Assembly (NCBI RefSeq): GCF_007677875.1
Contig: NZ_VEDO01000022.1
Coordinates: 1 to 64,000 of the forward strand
Reading direction: 5' to 3'
DNA from: Variovorax boronicumulans
Lineage (GTDB): Bacteria; Pseudomonadota; Gammaproteobacteria; Burkholderiales; Burkholderiaceae_C
Length of the DNA: 64,000 bases
Below the pieces are notes generated by a model. The model searched no databases and was not told the DNA's origin. It saw only the letters and a list, made by a program, of their open reading frames with translations. Shown one piece after another: positions 25,497 to 34,289 of the stretch; positions within the stretch are counted from its first letter, which is position 1; every line of letters starts with the position of its first letter. Made by a program: the position numbers and the translations under genes.

Positions 25497-25925
25497 ATGC
25501 AATTGAAGAAGATTCTTGTCCCTCTGGCCATCCTGGCGGTGTTGTTCTTCGCGTTCCGCAACTACGGCTGGCCCGGCATCGTGCTGGTCGGCGGGGCGCT
25601 GACGATGTGGGCGCTGCTGCACGTCACGCGCATGATGCAGGTCATGAAGCGCGCGGCAGACCGGCCGATCGGCTTCGTCGGCAGCGCGGTCATGCTCAAC
25701 GCCAAGCTCAAGCCCGGCCACACGCTGCTGCACGTGGTGGCCATGACGCGTGCGCTGGGCCAGCTCCTGAGCCCCAAGGACGCGCAGCCCGAGGTCTACC
25801 GCTGGACCGATGCGGGCGGCTCGTACGTGGACTGCACGTTCCTGGGCGGCAAGCTGCAGCAGTGGCAGATGACACGGCCCGAGCCCGCGCCCGAGCCGGC
25901 CGAGGCGCCGCCGGCCGCGCCGTAA
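25497..25925 (+). CDS. Conserved small membrane protein downstream of radA
   Basis: A 142-residue protein. Residues 1-45 are two closely spaced hydrophobic helices (KKILVPLAILAVLFFAF, then GIVLVGGALTMWALLHVT), followed by a soluble domain with AVMLNAKLKPGHTLLHVVAM and WTDAGGSYVDCTF, and a Pro/Glu-rich tail. I recall homologues in the same position in Burkholderiales, sometimes labelled glycerate kinase without support. No function can be assigned. An alternative ATG lies 21 nt upstream. Confidence 0.72.
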   Translation: MQLKKILVPLAILAVLFFAFRNYGWPGIVLVGGALTMWALLHVTRMMQVMKRAADRPIGFVGSAVMLNAKLKPGHTLLHVVAMTRALGQLLSPKDAQPEVYRWTDAGGSYVDCTFLGGKLQQWQMTRPEPAPEPAEAPPAAP

Positions 25926-25978
25926 AATCTGCGGTTTTTCGCCCCACGGCAGCTTCCCAAGACAAGGATTCGCGCACC

Positions 25979-26923
25979 ATGAGCCTCATTCCCCCCGCGC
26001 CCTCCATGGCCGATCGCGACGGCAAGATCTGGATGGATGGCCAGATGGTCGACTGGCGCGACGCGAAGGTCCACGTGCTGACGCACACGCTGCACTACGG
26101 CTGCGGCGCCTTCGAGGGCGTGCGCGCCTACAACACGGTGAACGGCACCGCCATCTTCCGCCTGCAGGAACACACCCAGCGCCTGTTCAACAGCGCCAAG
26201 ATCCTGCGCATGCAGATTCCGTTCAGCCCCGAGCAGTTCAACCAGGCCCAGCTCGACGTCGTGCGCGAGAACCAGCTGGAAAGCTGCTACCTGCGCCCGC
26301 TGGTGTGGATCGGCTCGCAGAAGCTGGGCGTGAGCCCCAGGGGCAACACCATCCACGCCATGGTCGCGGCCTGGGCCTGGGGCGCCTACCTGGGCGAAGA
26401 GGGCATGCAGCGCGGCATCCGCGTGAAGACCTCCAGCTACACGCGCCACCACGTCAACATCACGATGACGCAGGCCAAGGCCGTCAGCAACTACAGCAAC
26501 TCCATCCTGGCCAACATGGAAGCCCTGGACGACGGCTACGACGAGGCGCTGCTGCTCGACGCATCCGGCTTCGTCAGCGAAGGCGCGGGTGAGAACGTGT
26601 TCGTGGTCAAGGACGGCGTGGTCTACACGCCCGACCTGTCGGCCGGCGCACTGAACGGCATCACGCGCAACACCGTGCTGCACATCTGCAAGGACTTGGG
26701 GCTTGAGCTCGTCCAGAAGCGCATCACGCGCGATGAGATCTACATCGCCGACGAAGCCTTCTTCACGGGCACCGCCGCCGAGGTCACACCGATCCGCGAA
26801 CTCGACCGCGTGCAGCTGGGCAGCGGCTCGCGCGGCCCGATCACCGAGAAAATCCAGAATGCGTTCTTCGACATCGTGAACGGACGCAATCCCAAGTACG
26901 CCCACTGGCTGACCAAAGTCTGA
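25979..26923 (+). CDS. ilvE: Branched-chain amino acid aminotransferase
   Basis: A 314-residue fold-type IV PLP enzyme that performs the last step of valine, leucine and isoleucine synthesis. Evidence: KIWMDGQMVDWRDAKVHVLT, the GAFEGVRAYN segment, the PLP-lysine region TMTQAKAVSNYSNSILAN and EGAGENVFVVKDG. Length is normal for IlvE. TAAAAT at 25923-25928, overlapping the previous stop codon, could be its own -10 element. A zinc-finger gene follows after 5 nt. Confidence 0.95.
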   Translation: MSLIPPAPSMADRDGKIWMDGQMVDWRDAKVHVLTHTLHYGCGAFEGVRAYNTVNGTAIFRLQEHTQRLFNSAKILRMQIPFSPEQFNQAQLDVVRENQLESCYLRPLVWIGSQKLGVSPRGNTIHAMVAAWAWGAYLGEEGMQRGIRVKTSSYTRHHVNITMTQAKAVSNYSNSILANMEALDDGYDEALLLDASGFVSEGAGENVFVVKDGVVYTPDLSAGALNGITRNTVLHICKDLGLELVQKRITRDEIYIADEAFFTGTAAEVTPIRELDRVQLGSGSRGPITEKIQNAFFDIVNGRNPKYAHWLTKV

Positions 26924-26928
26924 TTCCC

Positions 26929-27138
26929 ATGAGCACCACCGCCACCATCGAACTGCTGGCCAAGGATCTGAATTCCCAAGGCGGCGTGTTCTGCCCTGCG
27001 CCCAAGGCCGGCATGCAGCTGTGGAACACCCACCCCAAGGTCTACCTGGACGTGGCCAAGACCGGCGTGGCCAAGTGCCCCTACTGCGGCACCACCTACC
27101 AGCTCAAGGCCGGTGAGCACTTTGGAGCCGGGCACTAG
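26929..27138 (+). CDS. Zinc-finger (zf-CHCC type) protein
   Basis: A 69-residue protein with C22, H35, C50 and C53 in the CHCC pattern of the domain also found in mitochondrial NDUFS6; the final motif is CPYCGTTYQLK. In Burkholderiales a protein like this commonly follows ilvE and precedes waaF. It probably binds one zinc ion; its partner is unknown. It starts 5 nt after ilvE and is surely co-transcribed. Confidence 0.85.
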   Translation: MSTTATIELLAKDLNSQGGVFCPAPKAGMQLWNTHPKVYLDVAKTGVAKCPYCGTTYQLKAGEHFGAGH

Positions 27139-27154
27139 CAGTGACATCCCCCCC

Positions 27155-27260
27155 AGGCGGCTACGCCGCTCCCCTCTTCCGCTACGCGAAGGGGGCGCCG
27201 CCAGCGGCCTGGCAGAGCCAGTTCAGCGGCGTCTGCTGGCATGGCCTGCTCCGCGGCCTT
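27155..27260 (+). repeat. Dispersed multi-hairpin intergenic repeat, copy D
   Basis: GGCG-GCTA-CGCC; then CCCCTCTTC with GAAGGGGG (one bulge) closing CGCTACGC; then outer stem CGCCGC with GCGGCG enclosing CTGGC-AGA-GCCAG; then GGCATGGCC-TGCTCCGC-GGCC, identical in its last part to copy A. It lies between the zinc-finger gene and waaF, in the sense orientation. Confidence 0.75.
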
Positions 27261-27321
27261 GGGCACCGTGGTCGAGCGGGCCGAGCCGCTCTGGTTTGAC
27301 GTCACGGACGGTGGAAGTGGC

Positions 27322-28332
27322 ATGCGGTCTTTGATCATCGCGCCGCAGTGGATCGGCGACGCGGTGATGACGGAGCCGCTGATGCTGCGGCTCCACCAGC
27401 GGGGTGAACGGCTCAGCGTGGGCGCGCTGCCCTGGGTGGCGCCCGTCTACCGCGCCATGCCGCAGGTGGACGAGGTCATCGAGTTCCCGTTCCAGCACGG
27501 CGGCCTGCAGTGGCAGGCGCGCCGCGCGATGGCGCGCCAGTTGCGTGGCCGCTTCGACAACGCCTACGTGCTGCCGAACTCGGCCAAGAGCGCCTTGCTG
27601 CCGTTCCTGGCCGGCATCCGGCGCCGCGTCGGCTACCACGGCGAGATGCGCTACGGCCTGCTCACGCAGCGGCTGCCCAACCCGCCGCGCGACGAGCGTC
27701 CGCCCATGGTGGGCTTCTACTCGGCACTGGCGGGCGAGCCGGGCACCGAGGCCGACCGGCCGCGGTTGCTGCTCCCGCCGGCGCAGGTCGACGCGGTGCT
27801 CGCGGCCCATGGACTGGCGCGCCGCGGCTACCACGTGTTCGCGCCAGGGGCGGAATTCGGCCCGTCCAAGCGCTGGCCCCCCGCGCATTACGCCGAACTG
27901 GCGGCGGGCCTGTCCCTGCCCGTGCTGTTGCTGGGCTCGGGCAAGGAGCACGCGCTGTGCGAGGAGATCGCCAGCGCCGCCAACGCCCGCGTGCCGGGCC
28001 GCTGCATCAACTTTGCGGGCAAGACAGCGCTGCTCGATGCCTTCGGCCTGATCGCCGCGGCCCACAGCGTGGTCAGCAACGATTCCGGCCTCATGCATGT
28101 GGCTGCTGCCTTCGGCACGCCGCAGGTCGCGGTCTACGGCTCCACGAGCCCCGAGCACACGCCGCCGCTCAGCGATGCGGCCACCGTGCTCTGGCTCAAG
28201 CGCGACGCGGCCTACCAGCCGCCGCTGGACTGCGCGCCCTGCTTTGAGCGCACCTGCCCGCTGGGCCACAACCGCTGCATGGTCGACATCCGGCCGACGC
28301 GCGTGGCCGAGGTGCTCGCTACCATCGCCTGA
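27322..28332 (+). CDS. waaF: ADP-heptose:LPS heptosyltransferase II
   Basis: A 336-residue GT9-family glycosyltransferase that adds the second heptose to the lipopolysaccharide inner core. Family features: the N-terminal LIIAPQWIGDAVMTEPL, the YHVFAPGAEFGPSKRWP nucleotide-sugar region, and SNDSGLMHVAAAFGTPQVAVYG near residue 250. The C-terminal CAPCFERTCPLGHNRCM cluster is typical of WaaF. The ATG was chosen for its GGAAG site and family start; the frame is open upstream into the repeat. Confidence 0.93.
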   Translation: MRSLIIAPQWIGDAVMTEPLMLRLHQRGERLSVGALPWVAPVYRAMPQVDEVIEFPFQHGGLQWQARRAMARQLRGRFDNAYVLPNSAKSALLPFLAGIRRRVGYHGEMRYGLLTQRLPNPPRDERPPMVGFYSALAGEPGTEADRPRLLLPPAQVDAVLAAHGLARRGYHVFAPGAEFGPSKRWPPAHYAELAAGLSLPVLLLGSGKEHALCEEIASAANARVPGRCINFAGKTALLDAFGLIAAAHSVVSNDSGLMHVAAAFGTPQVAVYGSTSPEHTPPLSDAATVLWLKRDAAYQPPLDCAPCFERTCPLGHNRCMVDIRPTRVAEVLATIA

Positions 28333-28353
28333 ACTTCATTTGGGAGACCGGCC

Positions 28354-29382
28354 ATGCACCATGCATTCCTGGGCACGGAGCTGCCCATCGTCCAGGCACC
28401 CATGGCCGGTGTCCAGCGCAGCCGGCTCGCGGCCACCGTCTGCGCGGCCGGCGGCCTGGGTTCGCTGCCCGGCGCGATGTTCGACGCGGCCGGCTTGCGC
28501 ACCGAACTGCAGGCACTGTCGTCGGCCACGCCCGGGCCCTGGAACGTCAACTTCTTCGTGCACCAGCCGCCCGCACCCGACGCCGCGGCCGAGGCGCACT
28601 GGCGCGATCGCCTCGCTCCCTACTACGCCGAATTCGGCATCGACCCCGCCGGTGTGCCGGCCGGGGCCGGCCGCCAGCCCTTCACGGCCGCCATGGCCGA
28701 GGTGCTGGAGGAGTTCCGGCCGGCCGTGGTCAGTTTCCACTTCGGGCTGCCGGCGCCCGCGCTGCTCGCGCGCGTGAAGGCGCGCGGTGCCCAGGTCTGG
28801 TCCTCGGCCACCACCGTGGCCGAGGCCGTCTGGCTGCAGCAGCACGGAGCCGACGTGGTGATCGCCCAGGGCCTGGAGGCGGGCGGCCACCGCGGCCATT
28901 TCCTGTCGCACGACCTCGGCCTGCAGAGCGGCACCATGGCGCTGTTGCCGCAGATCGTCGATGCCGTGTCGCTGCCCGTGGTGGCGGCCGGCGGCATCGC
29001 CGACGCGCGCGGCGTGCAGGCCGCGCTGGCGCTGGGCGCCGCGGCCGTGCAGGTGGGCACGGCCTACCTGGGCTGCGACGAGGCCGAGACGAGTGCCCTG
29101 CACCGCGCCGCGCTGCGGGACCTGGCCGCGCCCACCGAGCTGACGCGGCTGTTCACGGGCCGCCCTGCGCGCGGCATCGTCAACCGGCTCATGCGCGAAC
29201 TGGGCGCCCTGAGCCCGGACGCGCCCGCCTTTCCGACCGCGACCGCGGCGCTGGCCCCCTTGAAGGCCAAGGCCGAGGCCCAGGGACGGACCGATTTCAC
29301 GTCGCTGTGGTCCGGCCAGAACCGCAGCGGCTGCAACGAGCCCAGCGCGGCCGCCCTGACCCGCGCACTGGCAGGTCGCTGA
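28354..29382 (+). CDS. Nitronate monooxygenase family FMN protein
   Basis: A 342-residue TIM-barrel flavoprotein of the NMO/2-nitropropane dioxygenase class. It has the start LPIVQAPMAGVQRS, the motif GLEAGGHRGHF that carries the catalytic histidine, and the phosphate-binding LPVVAAGGIADARG and AAAVQVGTAYL. Members oxidise alkyl nitronates such as propionate 3-nitronate; some are other flavin oxidoreductases. It follows waaF by 21 nt and precedes a LysR gene by 14 nt. Confidence 0.88.
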   Translation: MHHAFLGTELPIVQAPMAGVQRSRLAATVCAAGGLGSLPGAMFDAAGLRTELQALSSATPGPWNVNFFVHQPPAPDAAAEAHWRDRLAPYYAEFGIDPAGVPAGAGRQPFTAAMAEVLEEFRPAVVSFHFGLPAPALLARVKARGAQVWSSATTVAEAVWLQQHGADVVIAQGLEAGGHRGHFLSHDLGLQSGTMALLPQIVDAVSLPVVAAGGIADARGVQAALALGAAAVQVGTAYLGCDEAETSALHRAALRDLAAPTELTRLFTGRPARGIVNRLMRELGALSPDAPAFPTATAALAPLKAKAEAQGRTDFTSLWSGQNRSGCNEPSAAALTRALAGR

Positions 29383-29396
29383 ACGCACGCGCCCGC

Positions 29397-30278
29397 ATGG
29401 ACACCCGGCAGATGCGCTGCGTGGTGGCGATTGCCGAGACGGGCAGCCTCACGCAGGCGGCCGAGCGCCTGGGCCTGGCGCAGCCGGCACTGACGCAGAC
29501 GCTGAACCGGCTCGAGGCCGAACTCGGTGCGAAGCTGTTCGAGCGCAACCGCCGCGGTGCCGCGCCGACCGAGGCCGGCCAGGCCATCCTGGACGACCTG
29601 CGTGCCAGCCTGGCGCACGGCGATGCCGCCGAAGCGCGCGCCCGTGCCATTGGCGCCGGCCGGGCCGGGCGGCTGACCATCGGCTTCGTCACGCATGCGG
29701 TCTACGAAGTCCTGCCGCGCGCGCTGCGCCGGCTGCGCGCCGCCCATCCGCAGTTGGACGTGGTGCTGCGCGAGATGAGCAACGCCGAGCAGGTGGCCGC
29801 GCTCGAGGGCGGGCGCATCGACGTGGCGCTGCTGCATCCGCCCGTCTCGGTCAACGCGCGCGTGCACGAGTTGCCGCTGGGCAGCGAGCCGTTCGTGGCC
29901 GCGCTGCCGGCCGCCGATGCGCCGGCGGCCGGCGCGCCGGTGTCGCTGGCCGACATCGCGCGGCATGGCCTGGTGTGGTTTCCCGAGCAGCAGATTCCCG
30001 CCCTGCGCGCCCGCCTGCTCAGCGCCTGCCGCAGTGCGGGCCACGAGGTGCGCGTGGTGCAGGATGCCAACCGCACCCTCACGGTGCTGGCCTGCGTGGC
30101 GGCGGGCCTGGGCTGGTCGCTGCTGCCCGCTTCGGTGCGCGCGCTGCAGCACGAAGGCGTGCGCTTCGCCGACGTGCAGGAGGTCGACCTGCTGCCGCGC
30201 TTCGCGCTCTCGGCGCTGTGGCGCATGCGTTCGCGCCCGGGCTTCGCCGACCTGTTCGCCGAGATGCTGGCCGCCTGA
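29397..30278 (+). CDS. LysR-family transcriptional regulator
   Basis: A 293-residue regulator with HTH (residues 1-60: VVAIAETGSLTQAAERLGL, QPALTQTLNRLEAEL) and an effector domain resembling the BenM/CatM-like branch (LPLGSEPFVAALPA). It is followed 91 nt downstream by a Bug receptor in the same direction, its probable regulatory target. No operator palindrome stands out. Confidence 0.88.
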   Translation: MDTRQMRCVVAIAETGSLTQAAERLGLAQPALTQTLNRLEAELGAKLFERNRRGAAPTEAGQAILDDLRASLAHGDAAEARARAIGAGRAGRLTIGFVTHAVYEVLPRALRRLRAAHPQLDVVLREMSNAEQVAALEGGRIDVALLHPPVSVNARVHELPLGSEPFVAALPAADAPAAGAPVSLADIARHGLVWFPEQQIPALRARLLSACRSAGHEVRVVQDANRTLTVLACVAAGLGWSLLPASVRALQHEGVRFADVQEVDLLPRFALSALWRMRSRPGFADLFAEMLAA

Positions 30279-30369
30279 CGCGCCGGCCCCGGCCGCGACA
30301 CCACCGCCCGCTGCGTCGGCGGGCGCGCTTATTGCTATCGCTGCCCGTCAACCCCGACGAGAGGACGCC

Positions 30370-31347
30370 ATGGCCCCCTTCCACCCCACCCGGCGCAGCG
30401 CGCTGCAATGGCTGTGCGCCGGCACGGCCGCCGCCGCGCTGCCGGCCCGCGCACAGTGGCCCGACAAGCCCATCAAGATCGTCGTGACCTTCCCACCGGG
30501 CGGCTCCAGCGACGTGCTGGCGCGGTTGATGGCCGAGCAGCTGGCCAAGAAGCTGGGGCAGCCGGTGGTGGTCGACAACCGGCCCGGTGCGGGCGGGACC
30601 ATCGGCGGCGCAGCGGTGGCCGGCGCACCGGCCGACGGCTACACGCTGATGCTGGCGAACACCACGCCCATCGCGCTCGGCCCGTTCACGATGGAAAAGC
30701 CGCCCTACGACCCGGTGGCGGCCTTCACCCACATCGCCTACCTGGGCGCGGCGCCGCTGGTCATCATGGCCAGCAAGCCGTCGGGCCTGAAGAGCTATGC
30801 CGAGTTCGAGGCGGCGGCCAAGAAGGGCCAAATGGACTTCGGCTCGGGCGGCCCGGGGTCCATCGGCCACATCCATGGCGAGCTGCTCAAGAAGACGGCG
30901 GGCCTGAACATGGTGCACGTGCCCTACCGTGGCGGTGCACCCATGAGCACCGACCTCATCGCGGGCACCATTGCGGTGGGCATCGACGTGATCACGGCCT
31001 ATGTGCCCTTCTTCAAGAGCGGCCAGCTCGTGCCGCTGGCGGTGACGGGCACGCAGCGCTCACCCCTGATGCCGGAGGTGCCCACCATCGTGGAGCTGCA
31101 GCAGCCCAGGCTGGTGCTGGAGAACTTCTTCGGCCTGTCCGGCCCGGCCGGGCTGCCGGCCGATCTGGTCGCGCGCCTGAACACCGCGTGCAACGAGGTG
31201 CTGGTCATGCCCGAGATCCAGAAGAAGCTAGGCGAGCTGGGCATCCTGGCCCGGCCCGAGACGGTGGCGATGTTCAACGGCCTGGTCAAGGAGCAGGTGG
31301 CCGTGCTGGGCCAGGCGGTCAAGGGCGCGGCGATCAAGCTCAGCTGA
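30370..31347 (+). CDS. Bug/TctC-family periplasmic solute receptor
   Basis: A 325-residue receptor. The signal segment TRRSALQWLCAGTAAAALP has the twin-arginine look of a Tat signal, ending PARAQ. Then come WPDKPIKIVVTFPPGGSSD and the HVPYRGGAPMSTD loop. It is transcribed with the LysR gene and converges on the next Bug gene with 12 nt between stops. No permease gene is present. Confidence 0.9.
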   Translation: MAPFHPTRRSALQWLCAGTAAAALPARAQWPDKPIKIVVTFPPGGSSDVLARLMAEQLAKKLGQPVVVDNRPGAGGTIGGAAVAGAPADGYTLMLANTTPIALGPFTMEKPPYDPVAAFTHIAYLGAAPLVIMASKPSGLKSYAEFEAAAKKGQMDFGSGGPGSIGHIHGELLKKTAGLNMVHVPYRGGAPMSTDLIAGTIAVGIDVITAYVPFFKSGQLVPLAVTGTQRSPLMPEVPTIVELQQPRLVLENFFGLSGPAGLPADLVARLNTACNEVLVMPEIQKKLGELGILARPETVAMFNGLVKEQVAVLGQAVKGAAIKLS

Positions 31348-31359
31348 GCCGCCCGCGCA

Positions 31360-32337
31360 TCAATCGAGCTGGATCCTGTTGTCCCGGGCCAGCTTGGTCC
31401 AGCGCGTGATCTCGGCGCGGCGGAAGGCGTCGAGCTCGGCCGGGCCCGCGCCGATGACTTCGGCGCCCGTGGCCTCCAGCCGCTGGCGCACCTCGGGTGT
31501 CTGCAGCACGGCCGTCAGCTCCCGCGACAGCCGCTCGGTGATGGCGGGCGGCGTGCCGGCCGGCACGAAGACGGCATTCCACTCGTAGACCTCATAAGCC
31601 GGCAGGCCGGCCTCGGCGACCGTGGGCACCTCCGGCAGCACGGCCGCACGTGCGCGGCCCGTGACGGCCACGGCGCGCAGCTTGCCACCCTGGATGTAGG
31701 CCAGGCTGGACGCCAGGCTGCCGAAGAACACCGGCACCTGGCCGGCCATCACGTCGGTCAAGGCCGGGCCGCCGCCCTTGTAGGCCACGTGCGTCATGCG
31801 CACGCCGGCCATGGCGCTGAACTGCTCGGCCGCCAGATGCTGGGCCGAGCCGTTGCCCGACGACGCGAAGTTGATCTCGCCGGGTTTTGCGCGGGCCTGG
31901 GCGATGAGGTCCTGCACGGTGCGGATCGGCGTCGCCGGGTTCACCACCAGCACGTTGGGCACTTTGACCAGCAGCGACACGGGCGCGAGGTCGCGCAGCG
32001 TGTCGAAGGGCATCTTGCTGCGCAGGGCCGGGTTCTGCGCGTGGTTGGAGGCATCGAGCAGCACGGTGTAGCCATCGGGCGCACTCTTGGCCACGAGGTC
32101 CCCGCCGATGGCGCCGCCGGCGCCGGCCCGGTTGTCGACCACCACCGGCTGGCCCAGCCGCTGCGACAGCGGCGTGGCGACGATGCGGGCCACGGCGTCC
32201 AGCGTGCCGCCGGGCGGGTAGCTCACGACGAGCTTGACGGGCTTGGTCGGCCAGGCCTGGGCGTGTGCGGCCACAGCGCACAGGGCGATGGCGGCGGCAG
32301 CGAGCCCGCGGGTCCAGCGGGGGTCAGACAGGTGCAT
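31360..32337 (-). CDS. Bug/TctC-family periplasmic solute receptor
   Basis: A 325-residue receptor with a signal peptide (residues 1-26, GLAAAAIALCAVAAHAQ), then WPTKPVKLVVSYPPGGTLD and the HVAYKGGGPALTD loop. The start lies 14 nt inside the end of the amidohydrolase gene, so the two are translationally coupled. It is the third gene of a Bug - amidohydrolase - Bug operon. Confidence 0.9.
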   Translation of the reverse strand: MHLSDPRWTRGLAAAAIALCAVAAHAQAWPTKPVKLVVSYPPGGTLDAVARIVATPLSQRLGQPVVVDNRAGAGGAIGGDLVAKSAPDGYTVLLDASNHAQNPALRSKMPFDTLRDLAPVSLLVKVPNVLVVNPATPIRTVQDLIAQARAKPGEINFASSGNGSAQHLAAEQFSAMAGVRMTHVAYKGGGPALTDVMAGQVPVFFGSLASSLAYIQGGKLRAVAVTGRARAAVLPEVPTVAEAGLPAYEVYEWNAVFVPAGTPPAITERLSRELTAVLQTPEVRQRLEATGAEVIGAGPAELDAFRRAEITRWTKLARDNRIQLD

Positions 32338-33154
32338 GGTGGTCTCCGGTATGGAAATGGAAGAGTTCGGTGGGCGTGTCCGCCAGGATGCGTTGGCGCG
32401 CGGCCGGGTCCGGCACCCAGGCGGCCAGGGCGGCGTGGGTGCTGGCGTAGTCGGCGACGTCGCGGTGTTGGGTGTGCGGCCAGTCGCTGCCCCATACCAG
32501 GCGTTCGGGGCCGAAGGCCTGCAGCAGCCGCGCGGCGGCCGCGGGGGCCTCGGCGGGCGCGCTGCCCGCGGACCAGTTGCGGTAGGCAGCGGACAGCTTG
32601 ACCCAGGTGCGCCCGCTGGCGGCGGCACGCAGCAGCCAGTCGCTGAGGCCCGTGCTGCCCGGCAGGCCGAAGTGGTCCACCACCAGCCGGCAGCCCGCGT
32701 CCAGCACCGGCTGGGCCGCCAGCGCGAGGTCGTGCGCGGGCCGGTGCAGTTCCACGTGCCAGTCCAGCGCGCGCACCTCGGCCAGCAGGCGCTGCCACTC
32801 GGGCAGCGCGAGGTCCGGCAGCGGCAGACCCACCAGGTTCAGGCGCAGGCCGCACACGCCGGCCGCAGCCAGCGCGCGCAGCGCGCGCGCATCGGTCCGC
32901 GGGTCCACCACCACGACGCCGCGCAGGCGCCCGGGTGCGGCCCGCAGTGCCGCCAGCAGGAAGCTGTTGTCCGTGCCGAGGAAACTGGGCTGGACCAGCA
33001 CCGCATGCGACACGCCGTGCGCGTCGAGCAGCGCCAGGTAGTCCGCCAGGGGCGCGTCGTAGTCGGGTGCGTGGCGGCGTTGGGGCGCCAGCGGCAGCCC
33101 GCGCACGAACACGTGCGCATGGCTGTCGACGGCGTGAAGGCCGGCTGCCGGCAA
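32324..33154 (-). CDS. Amidohydrolase-2 family metal-dependent hydrolase
   Basis: A 276-residue TIM-barrel hydrolase of the group that includes 2-pyrone-4,6-dicarboxylate lactonase (LigI). Motifs: DSHAHVF at the N-terminus, VDHFGLPG in the middle and LVWGSDWPHTQH with the catalytic aspartate near residue 225. The only suitable start is TTG, 1 nt after the upstream Bug stop, preceded by AAGGACGAG. It lies between two Bug receptor genes in one operon, so it probably hydrolyses the imported compound, such as a lactone or dicarboxylate. Confidence 0.87.
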   Translation of the reverse strand: MPAAGLHAVDSHAHVFVRGLPLAPQRRHAPDYDAPLADYLALLDAHGVSHAVLVQPSFLGTDNSFLLAALRAAPGRLRGVVVVDPRTDARALRALAAAGVCGLRLNLVGLPLPDLALPEWQRLLAEVRALDWHVELHRPAHDLALAAQPVLDAGCRLVVDHFGLPGSTGLSDWLLRAAASGRTWVKLSAAYRNWSAGSAPAEAPAAAARLLQAFGPERLVWGSDWPHTQHRDVADYASTHAALAAWVPDPAARQRILADTPTELFHFHTGDHHAPV

Positions 33155-33155
33155 C

Positions 33156-34130
33156 TCACTCGTCCTTCATGCCCGTGGCCTTGACCACCGCGCCCAGGCG
33201 GGCCCGCTCCTCGTCCGCGAACTGCACGAACGACGCCCGCGTGCCGCCCACCGGCTCGATGCCCATGCCCTTGAGGCGGCTGGCGATCTCGGGCGACTTC
33301 ATGGCGGTGTCGATGGCGGCGGCCAGCTTGTCCAGGATGGCCGGTGGCGTGTTGCGCGGCGCGTGCACGCCGGCCCAGTGCGCGATGCGCACTTCGCCAT
33401 AGCCCTGCTCGGTGGCCGTCGCCAGTTCCGGGTAGGCCGAGATGCGCGCCGTCCAGGTGCCGGCCAGGGCCCTGAGCTTGCCGCTCCTGAGGTAGGGGAT
33501 GGCGACGATGCTGGCCTCCGAGGTGGCCTCGACCTGCTTGCCGAGCACCGCCGTGATCGATTCCGAACCGCTCTTGTACGGCACGATGTCCAGCTGGGCG
33601 TCATAGCGCGTCTGCAGCAGGCCGCCGACGAAGTGCGGCGTGCTGCCGGTGCCCGCGGTGGCCCAATGGAAACCGTCGCCCTTGCGCGATGCGGCGATGA
33701 ACTCCTTGAGCGTGTGGTACGGCGCGTCGGCCGGCACCAGGATCACCGAGGGCGCCAGCCCGATCATCGCGACCGGCGCCAGGTCGGCATCCTTGTACGG
33801 CATGGTCTTCTTGATCATGCTGTTGGAGATCACCCCGGCCGCGCTGACGAGGAAGGTATAGCCGTCGGGCGCGGACTTGGCCACGAGATCGGCGCCCAGC
33901 GTGGTCCCGCCGCCGGGCTTGTTCTCCACGATGATGGGCTGGCCCAGGACCTTGGACGCGCCCTCGGCAGCCGCCCGGCCCATGAGGTCGTTTGCGCCGC
34001 CGGCCGAGAAGGGCACGATGAAGCGGATGGGTTTGCTGGGCCAGGCGGCGGGCGCTTGCGCAAAGGCGGCCGTGCAGGCCAGGGCAGCGGTCAGGGCGGC
34101 CGCAACGCTGCGGCGGGGAAGGCGGGGCAT
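33156..34130 (-). CDS. Bug/TctC-family periplasmic solute receptor
   Basis: A 324-residue receptor with signal peptide MPRLPRRSVAAALTAALACT... ending AFAQA, then WPSKPIRFIVPFSAGGAND. The ligand loop reads DIVPYKSGSESITA, slightly different from its paralogues. It is the first gene of the operon with the amidohydrolase and a second Bug receptor. Confidence 0.9.
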   Translation of the reverse strand: MPRLPRRSVAAALTAALACTAAFAQAPAAWPSKPIRFIVPFSAGGANDLMGRAAAEGASKVLGQPIIVENKPGGGTTLGADLVAKSAPDGYTFLVSAAGVISNSMIKKTMPYKDADLAPVAMIGLAPSVILVPADAPYHTLKEFIAASRKGDGFHWATAGTGSTPHFVGGLLQTRYDAQLDIVPYKSGSESITAVLGKQVEATSEASIVAIPYLRSGKLRALAGTWTARISAYPELATATEQGYGEVRIAHWAGVHAPRNTPPAILDKLAAAIDTAMKSPEIASRLKGMGIEPVGGTRASFVQFADEERARLGAVVKATGMKDE

Positions 34131-34289
34131 GTTGTCTCCTGGACGGCCGCGGCATGCGGCTGCCGGCAGTATCGGCAGCCGCGCCCTGCAAGGGAACGCC
34201 GGTCGCTGTTGCGTTTGCATACGTTGGGCTTATGGAACCGGCGCCGGCTTGGTGCCAAGATGGCCGCTTTGCCCTGCAAGGAGACGCGC

